Below are positions 42,622 to 51,684 of a stretch of 64,000 bases of DNA, one piece after another. Where the stretch lies: contig NZ_JACHBR010000001.1 in assembly GCF_014200435.1 (NCBI RefSeq), positions 868,001-932,000 on the forward strand. Direction: 5' to 3'. The notes beneath the pieces were generated by a model. The model saw nothing but the letters and a program-made list of their open reading frames with translations. It was not told the DNA's origin and searched no databases. Numbering within the stretch: position 1 is the stretch's first letter; the number at the start of each line of letters is the position of its first letter. The DNA comes from Sphaerisporangium krabiense. Its GTDB lineage: Bacteria > Actinomycetota > Actinomycetes > Streptosporangiales > Streptosporangiaceae. Position numbers and translations under genes: made by a program.

Positions 42622-43236
42622 GTGACCAGCACCAGCCGTCGCAGGGTGATCATCGCCACCGCGCTGCTCGCAGCCGTCCCGGCGCTGGCCGCGTGCGGAG
42701 CGGGGTCCGACGCCAACACCAGCACCGCGTACGCCCCGACCGAGGCCAACGTGCTGCTCGACGGTGAGGCCAAGACCTACGGCAGGAACGGCATCAAGAT
42801 CGCCCAGGCGTTCGCCCTCGGCCCCGACTCCGGGCAGCAGATCGCCTCCGGAGGCTCCGTCCCGCTGTACATCTCGATGCTGAACGACGGCACCGGCGCC
42901 GACACGCTGGAGAGCGTGGCCATCAACGACCGCAGCGCCGCCTCCGTCAAGGGCGGGGCCATCCAGCTCCCCCCCGGCCAGTTGGTCAACACCGGCAGGC
43001 CGGCCTCCCAGGTCGTCCTGGAAGGCGTCCAGAAGCCGCTGCGGGGCGGCGAGAGCATCTCCCTGACCCTCCGGTTCGCCAAGGCCGGGGACATCGCCAT
43101 GACGGTCCCCGTGGTGACGCGCAGCCGCGAGTACGCGAGCCTGTCCCCGGCGCCGTCCGCCCCGGCGACGCCGTCGACCACCCCGACGCCGTCCCCGTCG
43201 GCCACTCCGTCCACGGACCCCACGGCCGACAGCTGA
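42622..43236 (+). CDS. lipoprotein, PCu(A)C/DUF461-like
   Basis: 204 residues with signal peptide and lipobox 'LAAC' (Cys25). The mature domain ('NGIKIAQAFALGPDSGQQIASGGSVPLYISMLNDGTGADTLESVAI', 'GESISLTLRFAKAGDIAMTVPVV') is a cupredoxin-like beta fold reminiscent of copper chaperone PCu(A)C proteins, but the Met/His copper ligands are not evident. A Pro/Ser/Thr-rich tail of about 35 residues follows. GTG start with AAGGAG upstream. Placed divergently from carD and convergent with regX3. Confidence 0.75.
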   Translation: MTSTSRRRVIIATALLAAVPALAACGAGSDANTSTAYAPTEANVLLDGEAKTYGRNGIKIAQAFALGPDSGQQIASGGSVPLYISMLNDGTGADTLESVAINDRSAASVKGGAIQLPPGQLVNTGRPASQVVLEGVQKPLRGGESISLTLRFAKAGDIAMTVPVVTRSREYASLSPAPSAPATPSTTPTPSPSATPSTDPTADS

Positions 43237-43245
43237 TCTCACGCG

Positions 43246-43279
43246 CGAAGGCCCGGTGGCGCACGCCACCGGGCCTTCG
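43246..43279. terminator. bidirectional terminator between lipoprotein and regX3 genes
   Basis: 15-base-pair perfect stem, 4-base loop, 9 bases past the lipoprotein stop and 27 bases past the regX3 stop on the other strand. Confidence 0.85.
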
Positions 43280-43305
43280 TCGTCTCCGGCTCAGGCCGGG
43301 AAGGC

Positions 43306-43995
43306 TCACGCCTCCGCGGGGTCGAACTTGTAGCCGAGGCCGCGGACGGTGAGGATGCACCGCGGGTTGGACGGATCGGCTTCGATCTTGGCCCGCAGGC
43401 GCTTGACGTGGACGTCCAGGGTCTTGGTGTCCCCGACGTAGTCGGCGCCCCACACCCGGTCGATGAGCTGGCCGCGGGTCAGCACCCGGCCCGCATTGCG
43501 CAGCAGGACCTCCAGCAGCTCGAACTCCTTCAGCGGGAGCTGCACCTGCCGGCCGCGCACGGCGACGATGTGGCGGTCGACGTCCATGCGCACCGGGCCC
43601 GCGGTGAGCACCGCCGGCTCGACCTCCTCGACGTCGCCCTGCCGGCGCAGGACGGCCCGGATCCGGGCCACCAGCTCCCGCGAGGAGAACGGCTTGGTCA
43701 CATAGTCGTCGGCGCCGAGCTCCAGGCCGACGACCTTGTCGATCTCGCTGTCCTTGGCGGTCAGCATGATCACCGGGACCTTGGAGCGCTGGCGCAGGGA
43801 ACGGCAGACCTCCGTGCCCGGCAGGCCGGGGAGCATCAGGTCGAGCAGGACCAGGTCCGCGCCGTTGCGGTCGAAGGTGTCGAGCGCCTCCGGCCCGGTG
43901 GTCGCGACGGCGACCTCGAAGCCTTCCTTGCGCAGCATGTAGGACAGGGCGTCGGAGAAAGACTCCTCGTCCTCGACGACGAGCACGCGGGTCAC
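43306..43995 (-). CDS. regX3: OmpR-family response regulator RegX3/PhoP
   Basis: 229 residues. The receiver domain has phosphoacceptor Asp52 ('LLDLMLPG') and Lys101 ('VTKPF'); a winged-helix DNA-binding domain occupies 130-229 ('KEFELLEVLLRNAGRVLTRGQLIDRVWGADYVGDTKTLDVHVKRLRAKIE'). The partner kinase gene overlaps upstream (43992-43995). The pair with phoU is the actinobacterial phosphate-starvation system; the regulator is expected to bind PHO-box direct repeats such as those at 45231-45259. Confidence 0.94.
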   Translation of the reverse strand: MTRVLVVEDEESFSDALSYMLRKEGFEVAVATTGPEALDTFDRNGADLVLLDLMLPGLPGTEVCRSLRQRSKVPVIMLTAKDSEIDKVVGLELGADDYVTKPFSSRELVARIRAVLRRQGDVEEVEPAVLTAGPVRMDVDRHIVAVRGRQVQLPLKEFELLEVLLRNAGRVLTRGQLIDRVWGADYVGDTKTLDVHVKRLRAKIEADPSNPRCILTVRGLGYKFDPAEA

Positions 43996-45167
43996 TTCGC
44001 GGCCTCCAGAGGGGTTGATGTGGTGCTGGGCACGGCGATCGCCGTGCCGCCGAAAGCCGGTAGACGAAGGGTGAAGGTGGAGCCGGAGCCTTCCTTGCTC
44101 CAGACCGACACCTCGCCGCCGTGGGCGACGGCGACGTGCTTGACGATGGCGAGACCGAGGCCGGTGCCGCCGGTGGCCCGCGAGCGCGCGGCGTCGACGC
44201 GGAAGAACCTCTCGAAGATGCGCTCCAGCGAGCTCTCCGGGATGCCGATGCCCTGGTCGCTGACGCTGACCTCGACGACGTCCCCGGCGGGCCTGGCGCT
44301 GACGACCACGCGGGTGCTCTCGGGGCTGTAGGCCACGGCGTTGTCGATCAGGTTGCGCAGCGCGGTGACCAGCAGTTCGTCGTCGCCCCAGACGCGCAGC
44401 CCCTCGGTGCCGCCGGCGACCAGGACGATCTCCTTGGCGGCGGCCTTGGTGTTGCAGCGGTCGATGGCCTCGTGGACGACCTCGTCGACGGGCACGCAGC
44501 CGGGGGTCGGGATGGGCTCGCCGCCCTGGATCCGGGACAGGGTGATCAGGTCCTGGACGAGGTAGGTGAGGCGGGCGGCCTCGTGCTGCATGCGCCCGGC
44601 GAACCGGGTGACGGCGACGGGGTCCTCCGCGGCGTCCTGGATGGTCTCGGCGAGCAGGCTCAGCGCCCCTACGGGGGTCTTGAGCTCGTGGCTGACGTTG
44701 GCGACGAAGTCACGGCGCACGGCCTCGACGCGGCGGCGTTCGGTCTGGTCCTCGGCGAGGACGAGCACCTGCCCGTGCGTGCCCAGGGGGGCGACGCGGA
44801 CGGCGAAGGTGGTGGCCTCCAGGCCGAACTTGTGCCCGGCGACCTCGAACTCGCTCTCACGGATCTCGCCGTCCCTGCGCACCTGGCGGGCCAGCGCCAG
44901 CAGCTCGGCGGCCATCAGGTGATCCCCTTTGACCAGCCCGAAGGCGCGGGCGGCCGAGCTCGCGCGCAGCACACGGTCGTCACGGTCGAGGACCACCGCG
45001 GAGGACGGCAGCACGGCGAGCACGGAGGCCACGCCCTGGGGCAGGGTGCTATCGGAGTTCTCGACGACGTCGGTCCGCGCACGGTCGCGCGGACGCACCG
45101 CCATCATCGCGATCGCCCCGACAACAAACCCCGCCAGAGCGGCCAGGCTCGTCACGATCTCACTCAC
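43992..45167 (-). CDS. senX3: sensor histidine kinase SenX3/PhoR
   Basis: 391 residues from the GTG at 45167. Membrane segment near the N-terminus ('LAALAGFVVGAIAMMAV'), PAS-like domain (about 50-140), H box 'FVANVSHELKTPVGAL' with His160, N box 'NLIDNAVAYSP', G boxes 'VSDQGIGIPESSLERIFERFFRVD' and 'GTGLGLAIVKHVA'. It phosphorylates RegX3 under phosphate limitation, with PhoU as negative partner. The frame is open to 45236, but TACCCT (45175-45180) sits seven bases before this GTG, indicating a leaderless start here. Confidence 0.93.
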   Translation of the reverse strand: MSEIVTSLAALAGFVVGAIAMMAVRPRDRARTDVVENSDSTLPQGVASVLAVLPSSAVVLDRDDRVLRASSAARAFGLVKGDHLMAAELLALARQVRRDGEIRESEFEVAGHKFGLEATTFAVRVAPLGTHGQVLVLAEDQTERRRVEAVRRDFVANVSHELKTPVGALSLLAETIQDAAEDPVAVTRFAGRMQHEAARLTYLVQDLITLSRIQGGEPIPTPGCVPVDEVVHEAIDRCNTKAAAKEIVLVAGGTEGLRVWGDDELLVTALRNLIDNAVAYSPESTRVVVSARPAGDVVEVSVSDQGIGIPESSLERIFERFFRVDAARSRATGGTGLGLAIVKHVAVAHGGEVSVWSKEGSGSTFTLRLPAFGGTAIAVPSTTSTPLEAAK

Positions 45168-45230
45168 GCCTCCCAGGGTAGGCGGGACTCTTCCCTGGCC
45201 AGACCCCCCCAAGTGGGTCTTTCCCGGAGA

Positions 45231-45259
45231 GTTCATCTTTCGGACGTGGTTCGTTCACG
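45231..45259. promoter_or_regulatory. PHO-box-like direct repeats between senX3 and phoU
   Basis: GTTCATC (45231-45237) and GTTCACG (45253-45259) are in phase at 22 bases, i.e. two 11-base units, with a degenerate unit between. This is the layout of actinobacterial PhoP/RegX3 boxes. It lies in the short divergent region and could control both genes. Confidence 0.6.
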
Positions 45260-45282
45260 GACGCGCGCGTAGCGTGAGCCGC

Positions 45283-45942
45283 ATGCGCGATGCCTTCCAC
45301 GAAGAACTCCAGGCTCTGAACGACCGGTTGCTGCAGATGACCAACCTGGTACGCTCCGCCATCTCCAGGGCGACCACCGCCCTGCTGGACGCCGACCTGC
45401 AGCTCGCCGAGAGCGTGATCTCCCACGACGCCGAGGTCAACCGGCTGTACGCGGAGATCGAGACCTCCATCTTCGAGCTGATGGCCACGCAGCAGCCCGT
45501 CGCCGTGGACCTGCGCACGGCGATCACCGCCCTGCGGATGGGCGGCGACCTGGAGCGCATGGGCGACCTCGCCGAGCACGTCGCGAAGATCGCCCGGATG
45601 CGTCACCCCGACTCGGCGATCCCCGCCGAGGTGCGCGACACGATCGTGGAGATGGGGCAGATCGCCGAACGCCTGGTCACCAAGACCGGGAGCTGCATCG
45701 CGACGCGCGACATCGAGCTGGCCAAGGAGCTCGACGAGGACGACGACGCCATGGACCGGCTGCACCGCCGGCTGTTCCGCGTGCTGCTGGCCAAGGACTG
45801 GCGGCACGGCATCGAGCCGGCCATCGACATCACGCTCGTCGGCCGCTACTACGAGCGGTACGCCGACCACGCCGTCCGGGTCGCCCGCGACGTGGTCTAC
45901 CTGGTCACCGGCACCCGCGAGGACGACGACGCGGCGTCGTGA
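45283..45942 (+). CDS. phoU: phosphate transport regulator PhoU
   Basis: 219 residues, two PhoU helical bundles, with 'MRDAFHEELQALNDRLLQMTNLVRSAISRATTALLDADLQLAESVISHDAEVNRLYAEIE' and 'ALRMGGDLERMGDLAEHVAKIARM', later 'RYYERYADHAVRVARDVVYLVTG'. It couples the Pst transporter to the SenX3 kinase. Divergent from senX3 across 115 bases. TAGCGT (45270-45275) is 7 bases before the ATG and no ribosome site is seen, so the mRNA is probably leaderless. Confidence 0.94.
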   Translation: MRDAFHEELQALNDRLLQMTNLVRSAISRATTALLDADLQLAESVISHDAEVNRLYAEIETSIFELMATQQPVAVDLRTAITALRMGGDLERMGDLAEHVAKIARMRHPDSAIPAEVRDTIVEMGQIAERLVTKTGSCIATRDIELAKELDEDDDAMDRLHRRLFRVLLAKDWRHGIEPAIDITLVGRYYERYADHAVRVARDVVYLVTGTREDDDAAS

Positions 45943-45956
45943 CCCCCTGGACGCGA

Positions 45957-45986
45957 AAAGCCCCGGACGGCGGCGTCCGGGGCTTT
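45957..45986. terminator. bidirectional terminator between phoU and gpmA
   Basis: 13-base-pair perfect stem AAAGCCCCGGACG/CGTCCGGGGCTTT with 4-base loop, between two convergent genes. Confidence 0.88.
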
Positions 45987-46000
45987 CTCGTGTGCGAGGG

Positions 46001-46744
46001 CTAGCGGCCCTGGTTGGCGACGGCCTGGATGGCGGCCTCGGCGGCCACCGGGTCGAGGTACTCGCCGCCGGCCTTGACCGGCTTGAAGTCCGCGTCGAGC
46101 TCGTAGCGCAGCGGGATGCCCGTGGGGATGTTCAGCTTGGCGATCTCTTCGTCGCCGACGCCGTCCAGGTGCTTGACCAGGGCGCGCAGCGAGTTGCCGT
46201 GCGCCACCACCAGCGGGGTGCGGCCGGCGGCGAGCTCGGGGACGATGGCGTCGTACCAGTACGGCAGCATGCGGCCGACGACGTCCTTCAGGCATTCGGT
46301 GCGCGGCAGGAGCTCGGGCGGGAGCTGGGCGTACCTGGCGTCGCCGACCTGCGAGAACTCGTCGTCGTCTGCCAGGGGCGGCGGCGGCACGTCGTAGGAG
46401 CGGCGCCACAGCGTGAACTGCTCGTCGCCGAACTCCTCGCGGGTCTGCGCCTTGTTCTTGCCCTGGAGCGCGCCGTAGTGGCGCTCGTTGAGCCGCCAGG
46501 ACCGGGCGACGGGGAGCCACGACAGCCCGGCCGCGCCCAGGGCGTGGTTGGCGGTCTGGATCGCGCGGGTCAGGACCGAGGTGTGCACCACGTCGGGGCG
46601 CAGGCCGGCCTCCACCAGGAGCCTGCCGCCGCGCCGGGCCTCCTCCTCGCCTGTGGGCGAGAGGGCGACGTCGACCCATCCGGTGAACAGGCCCTTCGCG
46701 TTCCACTCGCTCTCGCCGTGCCGCAATAGCACCAAAGTAGCCAT
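46001..46744 (-). CDS. gpmA: 2,3-bisphosphoglycerate-dependent phosphoglycerate mutase
   Basis: 247 residues. The phosphohistidine motif '[10 protein letters not shown]' (His9) is followed by '[21 protein letters not shown]', '[20 protein letters not shown]' and '[17 protein letters not shown]'; interconverts 3- and 2-phosphoglycerate in glycolysis. The frame is open 48 bases upstream, but TAAGCT at 46752-46757 is seven bases before the ATG at 46744, which fixes the start. Neighbouring mshA and the SenX3/RegX3 system is the conserved actinobacterial arrangement. Confidence 0.95.
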   Translation of the reverse strand: MATLVLLRHGESEWNAKGLFTGWVDVALSPTGEEEARRGGRLLVEAGLRPDVVHTSVLTRAIQTANHALGAAGLSWLPVARSWRLNERHYGALQGKNKAQTREEFGDEQFTLWRRSYDVPPPPLADDDEFSQVGDARYAQLPPELLPRTECLKDVVGRMLPYWYDAIVPELAAGRTPLVVAHGNSLRALVKHLDGVGDEEIAKLNIPTGIPLRYELDADFKPVKAGGEYLDPVAAEAAIQAVANQGR

Positions 46745-46811
46745 GCGCCCAAGCTTAGGGTCTGCGGCGCGGGCCACGCAGCGGGCGCACACCTGGTGAG
46801 ACGGGCGGCGC

Positions 46812-47300
46812 TCAGCCGTCCGATCTGCCGACGACGTGCTCGAAGGCGCGCAGGTTGGCCAGCGACTCGCCCCGCTTCACGCGCCATTCCCACTCGCGGC
46901 GGATGGAGGAGGCGAACCCCAGCTCCAGCGCGCGGTCGAACCACTCGTCGGCGTAGGTGAGGACGCAGCCGAGCAGGCGGTCGATCTCGCCGGCGGAGAC
47001 GGCCTCCAGGGGCAGGCGCCCGACGAGGTGGACGTCGCCGACGGCGTCCAGGGCGAAGTGGACGCCGTACATCGACCCGTTCTTGGTCAGCAGCCAGCGG
47101 TAGAACTCGACGTGGTTCTCGTCGGGCCTGCGGCAGAAGAACGCCTCGACGTGCAGGGCCTGCGCCGAGACGGTGAGCCAGGTCATCGTGGCGAGCTTGT
47201 GGTGCCCGGGCAGCTTCACCAGGAAGGCGCCGGGCTTGGGGCGTTCGTAGGCGACCTCCGCCGCCTTCAGCGCGGACTCGACGACGGCCTCGTGATCCAT
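46812..47300 (-). CDS. YbjN domain-containing protein
   Basis: 162 residues of the YbjN family, a secretion-chaperone-like fold: '[81 protein letters not shown]', and '[22 protein letters not shown]'. It always accompanies mshA in actinobacteria (Rv0487-like); role unknown. ATG at 47298-47300 preceded by GGAG. It follows mshA by 56 bases in the same direction. Confidence 0.88.
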   Translation of the reverse strand: MDHEAVVESALKAAEVAYERPKPGAFLVKLPGHHKLATMTWLTVSAQALHVEAFFCRRPDENHVEFYRWLLTKNGSMYGVHFALDAVGDVHLVGRLPLEAVSAGEIDRLLGCVLTYADEWFDRALELGFASSIRREWEWRVKRGESLANLRAFEHVVGRSDG

Positions 47301-47356
47301 GGCGTGCACACTCCCCGCTCGAAACCCGGCCACACCTGTTCTACCCGGACATGTAA

Positions 47357-48646
47357 TCAGGTCCGCGCGGCGGTCAGCAGGGAGCGGTGCCGGGCCAGGG
47401 CGGCGGTGTAGACGTCCATGAGGCGGGCGGCGGTGGCGGGCCACCCGAAGCGCGCGGCGTGCGCGCTGGCGTTCGCGGCCATGGTGTCGCGCCAGAGGGG
47501 GCGGTCCACGAAGCGGCGCAGCGCGGCGGCCCAGGCGTGCGGCTCGTGCCCGTCGACGAGCAGGCCGGACACGCCGTGCTTGACGGCGGTGCGCAGGCCG
47601 CCGACCTTGGCGGCGGCCACCGGCGTGCCGCAGGCCTGCGACTCCAGGGCGACGAGGCCGAAGGACTCGTTGTAGGAGGGGACGACGGTGACGTCGGCGG
47701 CGCGGTACCAGTCCGCCAGCTCCTGCTGGGGCGCGGGCGGCGCGAGCCGGACGACGTCGGAGATGCCGAGCTCCGCGGCGAGGTCGGTCAGATAGGACGG
47801 GTGGTCGAGCCCGTTGCCGCTCGGGCCGCCGACGCAGGCGATGACGAGGCGGGAGCGCAGCGAGGGGTCGTCGCGCAGCATGCGGGCGGCGGCCCTGAGC
47901 AGGACGTCGGGGGCCTTGAGGGGCTGGATGCGGCCGACGAAGAGCATGACGTGGGCGCCCTGCGGGAGGCCGAGGCGGTGGCGGGCGGCGCCCTTGGAGG
48001 CGGGCTGGAAGACCTCCAGGTTGACCCCGGGGTTCACCACGGCCACCCGGCCGGCCGGCGCGCCGTAGAGGTCGATCAGCTCGCGGGCCTCGGCGTCGGT
48101 GTTGGCGACCAGGCGGTCGGCGACCTCGACGACGTGCTCCTCGCCGGCGACGCGGGCGGCGGGCTCGGGCCGGTCGCCCTTGGCCAGCAGGACGTTCTTG
48201 ACCTTGGCCATGGTGTGCATGGTGTGGACGAGGGGGACGCCCCAGCGTTCCTTGGCCAGCCAGCCGACCTGGCCGGACAGCCAGTAGTGGGAGTGGATCA
48301 GGTCGTAGTGCCCCGGCTCGTGCATGGCCTCGGTGCGCAGGACGCCGGTGAGGAAGTCGCAGAGCTGGCCGGGCAGGTCGCCCTTGTCCAGTTCCTCGTA
48401 CGGCCCGGCGGTGACGTGGCGCACGGTCACGCCCGGGGTCAGCTCGACGGCGGGCGGGAGGTCCCTGGCGGTCTGCCGGGTGAAGATCTCGACCTCGACG
48501 CCGAGGTCGGCCAGCCGTTTGGCGACCTCGACGACGTACACGTTCATGCCCCCGGCGTCGCCGGTGCCCGGCTGGTCCAGCGGGGACGTGTGCATGCTGA
48601 TCGTCGCGATCCGGCTGATCCGGCGTGCGACCGGCGATCCCGGCAC
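47357..48646 (-). CDS. mshA: D-inositol-3-phosphate glycosyltransferase (mycothiol synthesis)
   Basis: 429 residues, GT4 retaining glycosyltransferase with '[40 protein letters not shown]', '[36 protein letters not shown]', '[19 protein letters not shown]' and the E-x7-E motif in '[28 protein letters not shown]'. It transfers GlcNAc to inositol-3-phosphate, the first mycothiol step. The start ATG is followed by a basic leader; an internal start nearer '[10 protein letters not shown]' is possible. Confidence 0.94.
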   Translation of the reverse strand: MPGSPVARRISRIATISMHTSPLDQPGTGDAGGMNVYVVEVAKRLADLGVEVEIFTRQTARDLPPAVELTPGVTVRHVTAGPYEELDKGDLPGQLCDFLTGVLRTEAMHEPGHYDLIHSHYWLSGQVGWLAKERWGVPLVHTMHTMAKVKNVLLAKGDRPEPAARVAGEEHVVEVADRLVANTDAEARELIDLYGAPAGRVAVVNPGVNLEVFQPASKGAARHRLGLPQGAHVMLFVGRIQPLKAPDVLLRAAARMLRDDPSLRSRLVIACVGGPSGNGLDHPSYLTDLAAELGISDVVRLAPPAPQQELADWYRAADVTVVPSYNESFGLVALESQACGTPVAAAKVGGLRTAVKHGVSGLLVDGHEPHAWAAALRRFVDRPLWRDTMAANASAHAARFGWPATAARLMDVYTAALARHRSLLTAART

Positions 48647-48899
48647 CTGACACCACCTCCAGAGGGGTTATAACCGTCGGAAACTTCACCAGATTCCCGA
48701 CAGGACCGGCTCACGGGGTCCCGTACCACCTCTGCCCACGGGCGCTGGCAGGATGACGGACGGCGCCCCCGCCGGGGGAGGTGACGCGGCGCGCCGTGGT
48801 GGAAGAGCGAGGAGGCGTGCCGGGCGAGAGATCGAGTTTCCGGCGGGCGCGGCCGGCGCACGACGACAGAGCACTTAAAGGCGACCATAAGGACGGCGA

Positions 48900-49640
48900 A
48901 TGAGCAAGACAGCGGTGGTGACGGGCGCGAGCAGCGGCATCGGCGAGGCCACGGCGCGCAGGCTCGCGGCGGAGGGATTCCAGGTCGTGGCCGCCGCCAG
49001 GCGCAGGGACCGCCTGAACCTCCTGGCGGCGGAGGTGCCGAGCATCCGCCCGGTCACGCTGGACGTCACCTCGGACGAGTCGGTGGCGGAGCTGGCGGCG
49101 TCGCTGGAGCGCTGCGACGTGCTGATCAACAACGCGGGCGGCGCGGTCGGGCTGGAGCCCGTGGCCGAGGGGCTGGTGGACGACTGGCAGCGCATGTACG
49201 AGGTGAACGTGCTCGGCTCGCTGCGCATGACCCGGGCGCTGCTTCCCAAGCTGGTCGAGTCGGGGGACGGGGTGCTGCTGATGCTGACCTCGGTGGCGGG
49301 CCTGGTGTCCTACGAGGGGGGCGGCGGCTACTGCGCGGCCAAGCACGCGCAGACCTCCATGACCGAGACGCTGCGGCTGGAGCTCGTCGGGCAGCCGGTG
49401 CGGGTCGTCGAGGTGGCCCCCGGCATGGTGCGCACCGAGGAGTTCTCGCTGACCCGCTTCCGCGGCGACGCCGCCCGCGCCGACAAGGTGTACGAGGGCG
49501 TGCCCGACCCGCTGACGGCCGACGACGTGGCCGACGCGATCGCCTGGTGCGTCACCCGGCCCGCGCACGTCAACGTCGACCGCCTGGTGATCCGCCCGCG
49601 CGCCCAGGCGGCGCAGCACAAGGTTCACCGGGTGTCGTGA
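48900..49640 (+). CDS. short-chain dehydrogenase/reductase
   Basis: 246 residues. The NAD(P) motif T-G-A-S-S-G-I-G is at about 8-15, 'NNAGG' near 78, catalytic Ser in 'LTSVAG' and Y-C-A-A-K with the catalytic Tyr and Lys near 144-148. Close to NADP-dependent 3-hydroxy acid (YdfG/serine) dehydrogenases by its 'VRVVEVAPGMVRTEEFSLTRFRGD' segment. It lies divergently from mshA, as Rv0484c does in mycobacteria. The next gene begins 5 bases after its stop. Confidence 0.9.
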   Translation: MSKTAVVTGASSGIGEATARRLAAEGFQVVAAARRRDRLNLLAAEVPSIRPVTLDVTSDESVAELAASLERCDVLINNAGGAVGLEPVAEGLVDDWQRMYEVNVLGSLRMTRALLPKLVESGDGVLLMLTSVAGLVSYEGGGGYCAAKHAQTSMTETLRLELVGQPVRVVEVAPGMVRTEEFSLTRFRGDAARADKVYEGVPDPLTADDVADAIAWCVTRPAHVNVDRLVIRPRAQAAQHKVHRVS

Positions 49641-49644
49641 CGGC

Positions 49645-50463
49645 GTGATCGCGGAAGGGACGCGGGGCCGGCGCCGCCCCGTGGGCGAGATCACCCGCGG
49701 CACGACCGGGCACAACCGGCTGCGCAGGTCCGACCGCTGGGTCACGGCCGTGTACGGCCCGCTGCTGCGGTCGGCCCCGCGTCCCCTGGTCGTGGATCTC
49801 GGATACGGCGCCTCGCCGGTGACGACGGCGGAGATGTTCGCCCGGCTGCGCCGCGTGCGGCCCGACGTCGAGGTGGTGGGCGTCGAGATCGACCCGATCC
49901 GGGTCGCGGTGGCCCGGGCGCACGAGCGCGAGGGGCTGTCGTTCGTCCTCGGCGGCTTCGAGCTGCCCGTCGCGCGGCCGCCGCTGATCGTGCGGGCCTT
50001 CAACGTGCTGCGGCAGTACGGCGAGGCGCAGGCGTGGCAGGCGTGGGACCTGCTGCGTTCGCGCCTGGCCCCCGGCGGGGTGATCGTGGAGGGCACGTGC
50101 TCGGAGATCGGCCACCGGGCCGCCTGGGTGACGCTGGACGCCCGCGGGCCCCGCACGCTCACTTTCGCCACGCGCCTGGCGGGCTTCGCGCGTCCCTCCG
50201 ACCTCGCCGAGCGGCTCCCGAAGACGCTGATCCACCGCAACGTGCCCGGTGAGCGCGTGCACGCCTTCCTCCGCGACTTCGACCACGCCTGGGACGTGGC
50301 CGCGCCGTACGGGGCCTACGGGCTGCGATCCCGGTGGATCGCGGCGGTGGAAGGGCTGGCGGCCGGCTGGCCGGTCGCCGGGGCTCCCCCGCTGGGCGGC
50401 CGGGCACGGTGGCGGCTCGGCGAGCTGACGATCCCGTGGGACGCCCTGGCCCCGGACCGGTGA
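49645..50463 (+). CDS. class I SAM-dependent methyltransferase-like protein
   Basis: 272 residues. Motif I 'LVVDLGYGASPVTTAEMFARLR' and motif II 'VVGVEIDPIRVAVARAHE' indicate a Rossmann-fold SAM binder. 'NVLRQYGEAQAWQAWDLLRSRLAPGGVIVEGTCSEIG' matches the late strand. Substrate unknown. GTG start 5 bases after the SDR stop, so it is coupled to that gene. Conserved in the same position in related actinobacteria as far as I recall. Confidence 0.82.
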   Translation: MIAEGTRGRRRPVGEITRGTTGHNRLRRSDRWVTAVYGPLLRSAPRPLVVDLGYGASPVTTAEMFARLRRVRPDVEVVGVEIDPIRVAVARAHEREGLSFVLGGFELPVARPPLIVRAFNVLRQYGEAQAWQAWDLLRSRLAPGGVIVEGTCSEIGHRAAWVTLDARGPRTLTFATRLAGFARPSDLAERLPKTLIHRNVPGERVHAFLRDFDHAWDVAAPYGAYGLRSRWIAAVEGLAAGWPVAGAPPLGGRARWRLGELTIPWDALAPDR

Positions 50464-50467
50464 GACC

Positions 50468-50989
50468 TCAGCCGAGGGCGTCGCGCGCCCGGGCGAACAC
50501 GGCGTACGCCGCGGCGTCGAACAGGACGAAACGCACCTCGGCCACGCCGGTGGACGCCTGGCGGACGGTGGTCAGGGCGATGCGGGCCGCGTCGTCCATG
50601 GGCCAGCCGTAGACGCCGGTCGAGATCGCGGGGAAGGCGACGGTCGCGGCGCCGAGCGTGTCGGCGACCTTCAGCGACTCGACGTGGCAGGAGGCGAGCA
50701 GGGCCGAACGGTCCTCCGACCGGGCGTACACCGGGCCGACGGTGTGGACGACCCAGCGCGCGGGCAGCCGCCCTGCCGTGGTCGCGACCGCCTGCCCGGC
50801 GGGCAGCCCGTCGGCGTACCGGGAGGCCCGCAGCGCGCGGCACTCCTCCAGGATCGCGGGGCCGCCGCGCCGGTGGATGGCGCCGTCCACGCCCCCGCCG
50901 CCCATCAGCGACGAGTTGGCCGCGTTGACGACGGCGTCCACCGCCTGCTCGGTGATGTCCCCGTGGACCAGCGTGATCTCCATGGTCAT
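50468..50989 (-). CDS. macro domain protein, probable O-acetyl-ADP-ribose deacetylase
   Basis: 173 residues forming a single macro domain: 'ITLVHGDITEQAVDAVVNAANSSLMGGGGVDGAIHRRGGPAILEECR', with the catalytic/ADP-ribose loop and 'FPAISTGVYGWPMDDAARIALTTVR'. It hydrolyses O-acetyl-ADP-ribose or mono-ADP-ribosyl groups. The ATG at 50987-50989 overlaps the TetR gene stop (ATGA), so the two are an operon; a second Met two codons on is an alternative. Confidence 0.93.
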   Translation of the reverse strand: MTMEITLVHGDITEQAVDAVVNAANSSLMGGGGVDGAIHRRGGPAILEECRALRASRYADGLPAGQAVATTAGRLPARWVVHTVGPVYARSEDRSALLASCHVESLKVADTLGAATVAFPAISTGVYGWPMDDAARIALTTVRQASTGVAEVRFVLFDAAAYAVFARARDALG

Positions 50990-51606
50990 CCCACTTCCCC
51001 GCGGACCAGCCGATCCACGTAGGCGTCCTCGGCGGGCAGCGGGAACCACGGCATCGCCGCGCCGAGGTGGGCGCGCCCGTGCAGGCCGAGCCAGAGCGCG
51101 CAGGTCGCCTCGAACGCCTCCTCCGGGGTGGTCTCGCGGCCGGAACGTGCGCGCAGGACCTCGCCGACGGCGTCCTGCAACTGCTGGAACGCCTCGAACC
51201 CGGCGCGGATCACCTCTTCGGGCGGGGTCGCTCCCCCGCGCGGCTTGCCGACGTGGAAGACGGCCGCGTAGTGGCCGGGGTGTTCCTCGGCGAAGCGCAG
51301 GTAGGCGCGGGCCATCGCGCGCAGGCGGGCGCGCACGTCATCGGGGTGCGGCTCGGCGGCGGCGCGCAGCCGGGCGCCGAGCTCGCGCATGATGCGGACC
51401 TTCAGCGTGCGCACGAGCTCGGTCAGGTCGGCGAAGTGCAGGTACAGGGCGGTCGCGCTGACGCCTGTCGCGGAGGTCACCGTGCGCACCGACAGGCTCT
51501 CGACGTCCTGGCCGGCGTCGAGCAGCGCGGCCGTCGTCGCGAGCAGCGCCTCGCGCAGTTCCTCACCAGAGCCCCTCTTGCTGCGGGGACGGCTACCAGC
51601 GGTCAT
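50986..51606 (-). CDS. TetR-family transcriptional regulator
   Basis: 206 residues. HTH at about 18-60 ('REALLATTAALLDAGQDVESLSVRTVTSATGVSATALYLHFADLTELVRTL') and a C-terminal TetR_C_33-like ligand domain ('WLGLHGRAHLGAAMPWFPLPAEDAYVDRLV'). It probably represses itself, the macro gene and the divergent binding-protein gene through the dyad at 51651-51672. TAGACT (51614-51619) is seven bases before the ATG at 51604-51606: a leaderless start. Confidence 0.9.
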   Translation of the reverse strand: MTAGSRPRSKRGSGEELREALLATTAALLDAGQDVESLSVRTVTSATGVSATALYLHFADLTELVRTLKVRIMRELGARLRAAAEPHPDDVRARLRAMARAYLRFAEEHPGHYAAVFHVGKPRGGATPPEEVIRAGFEAFQQLQDAVGEVLRARSGRETTPEEAFEATCALWLGLHGRAHLGAAMPWFPLPAEDAYVDRLVRGEVG

Positions 51607-51650
51607 CGCCCGAAGTCTACCCCCTTGATCTTGCCGGAATCGATAGGTTG

Positions 51651-51672
51651 ACAGTCGTACATTTACGACTGT
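51651..51672. promoter_or_regulatory. TetR operator dyad
   Basis: Perfect 9-base inverted repeat ACAGTCGTA / TACGACTGT around a 4-base centre, between the TetR gene and the divergent binding-protein gene. It overlaps a TTGACA-like -35 (51648-51653) for the rightward gene. Confidence 0.75.
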
Positions 51673-51684
51673 ACACATAGCCCT

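Noticed and set aside
46812..48689. Continuous 625-codon frame joining the YbjN gene with sequence across mshA
   Set aside because: The upper 460 codons are a shadow of mshA; YbjN homology begins at the ATG at 47300.
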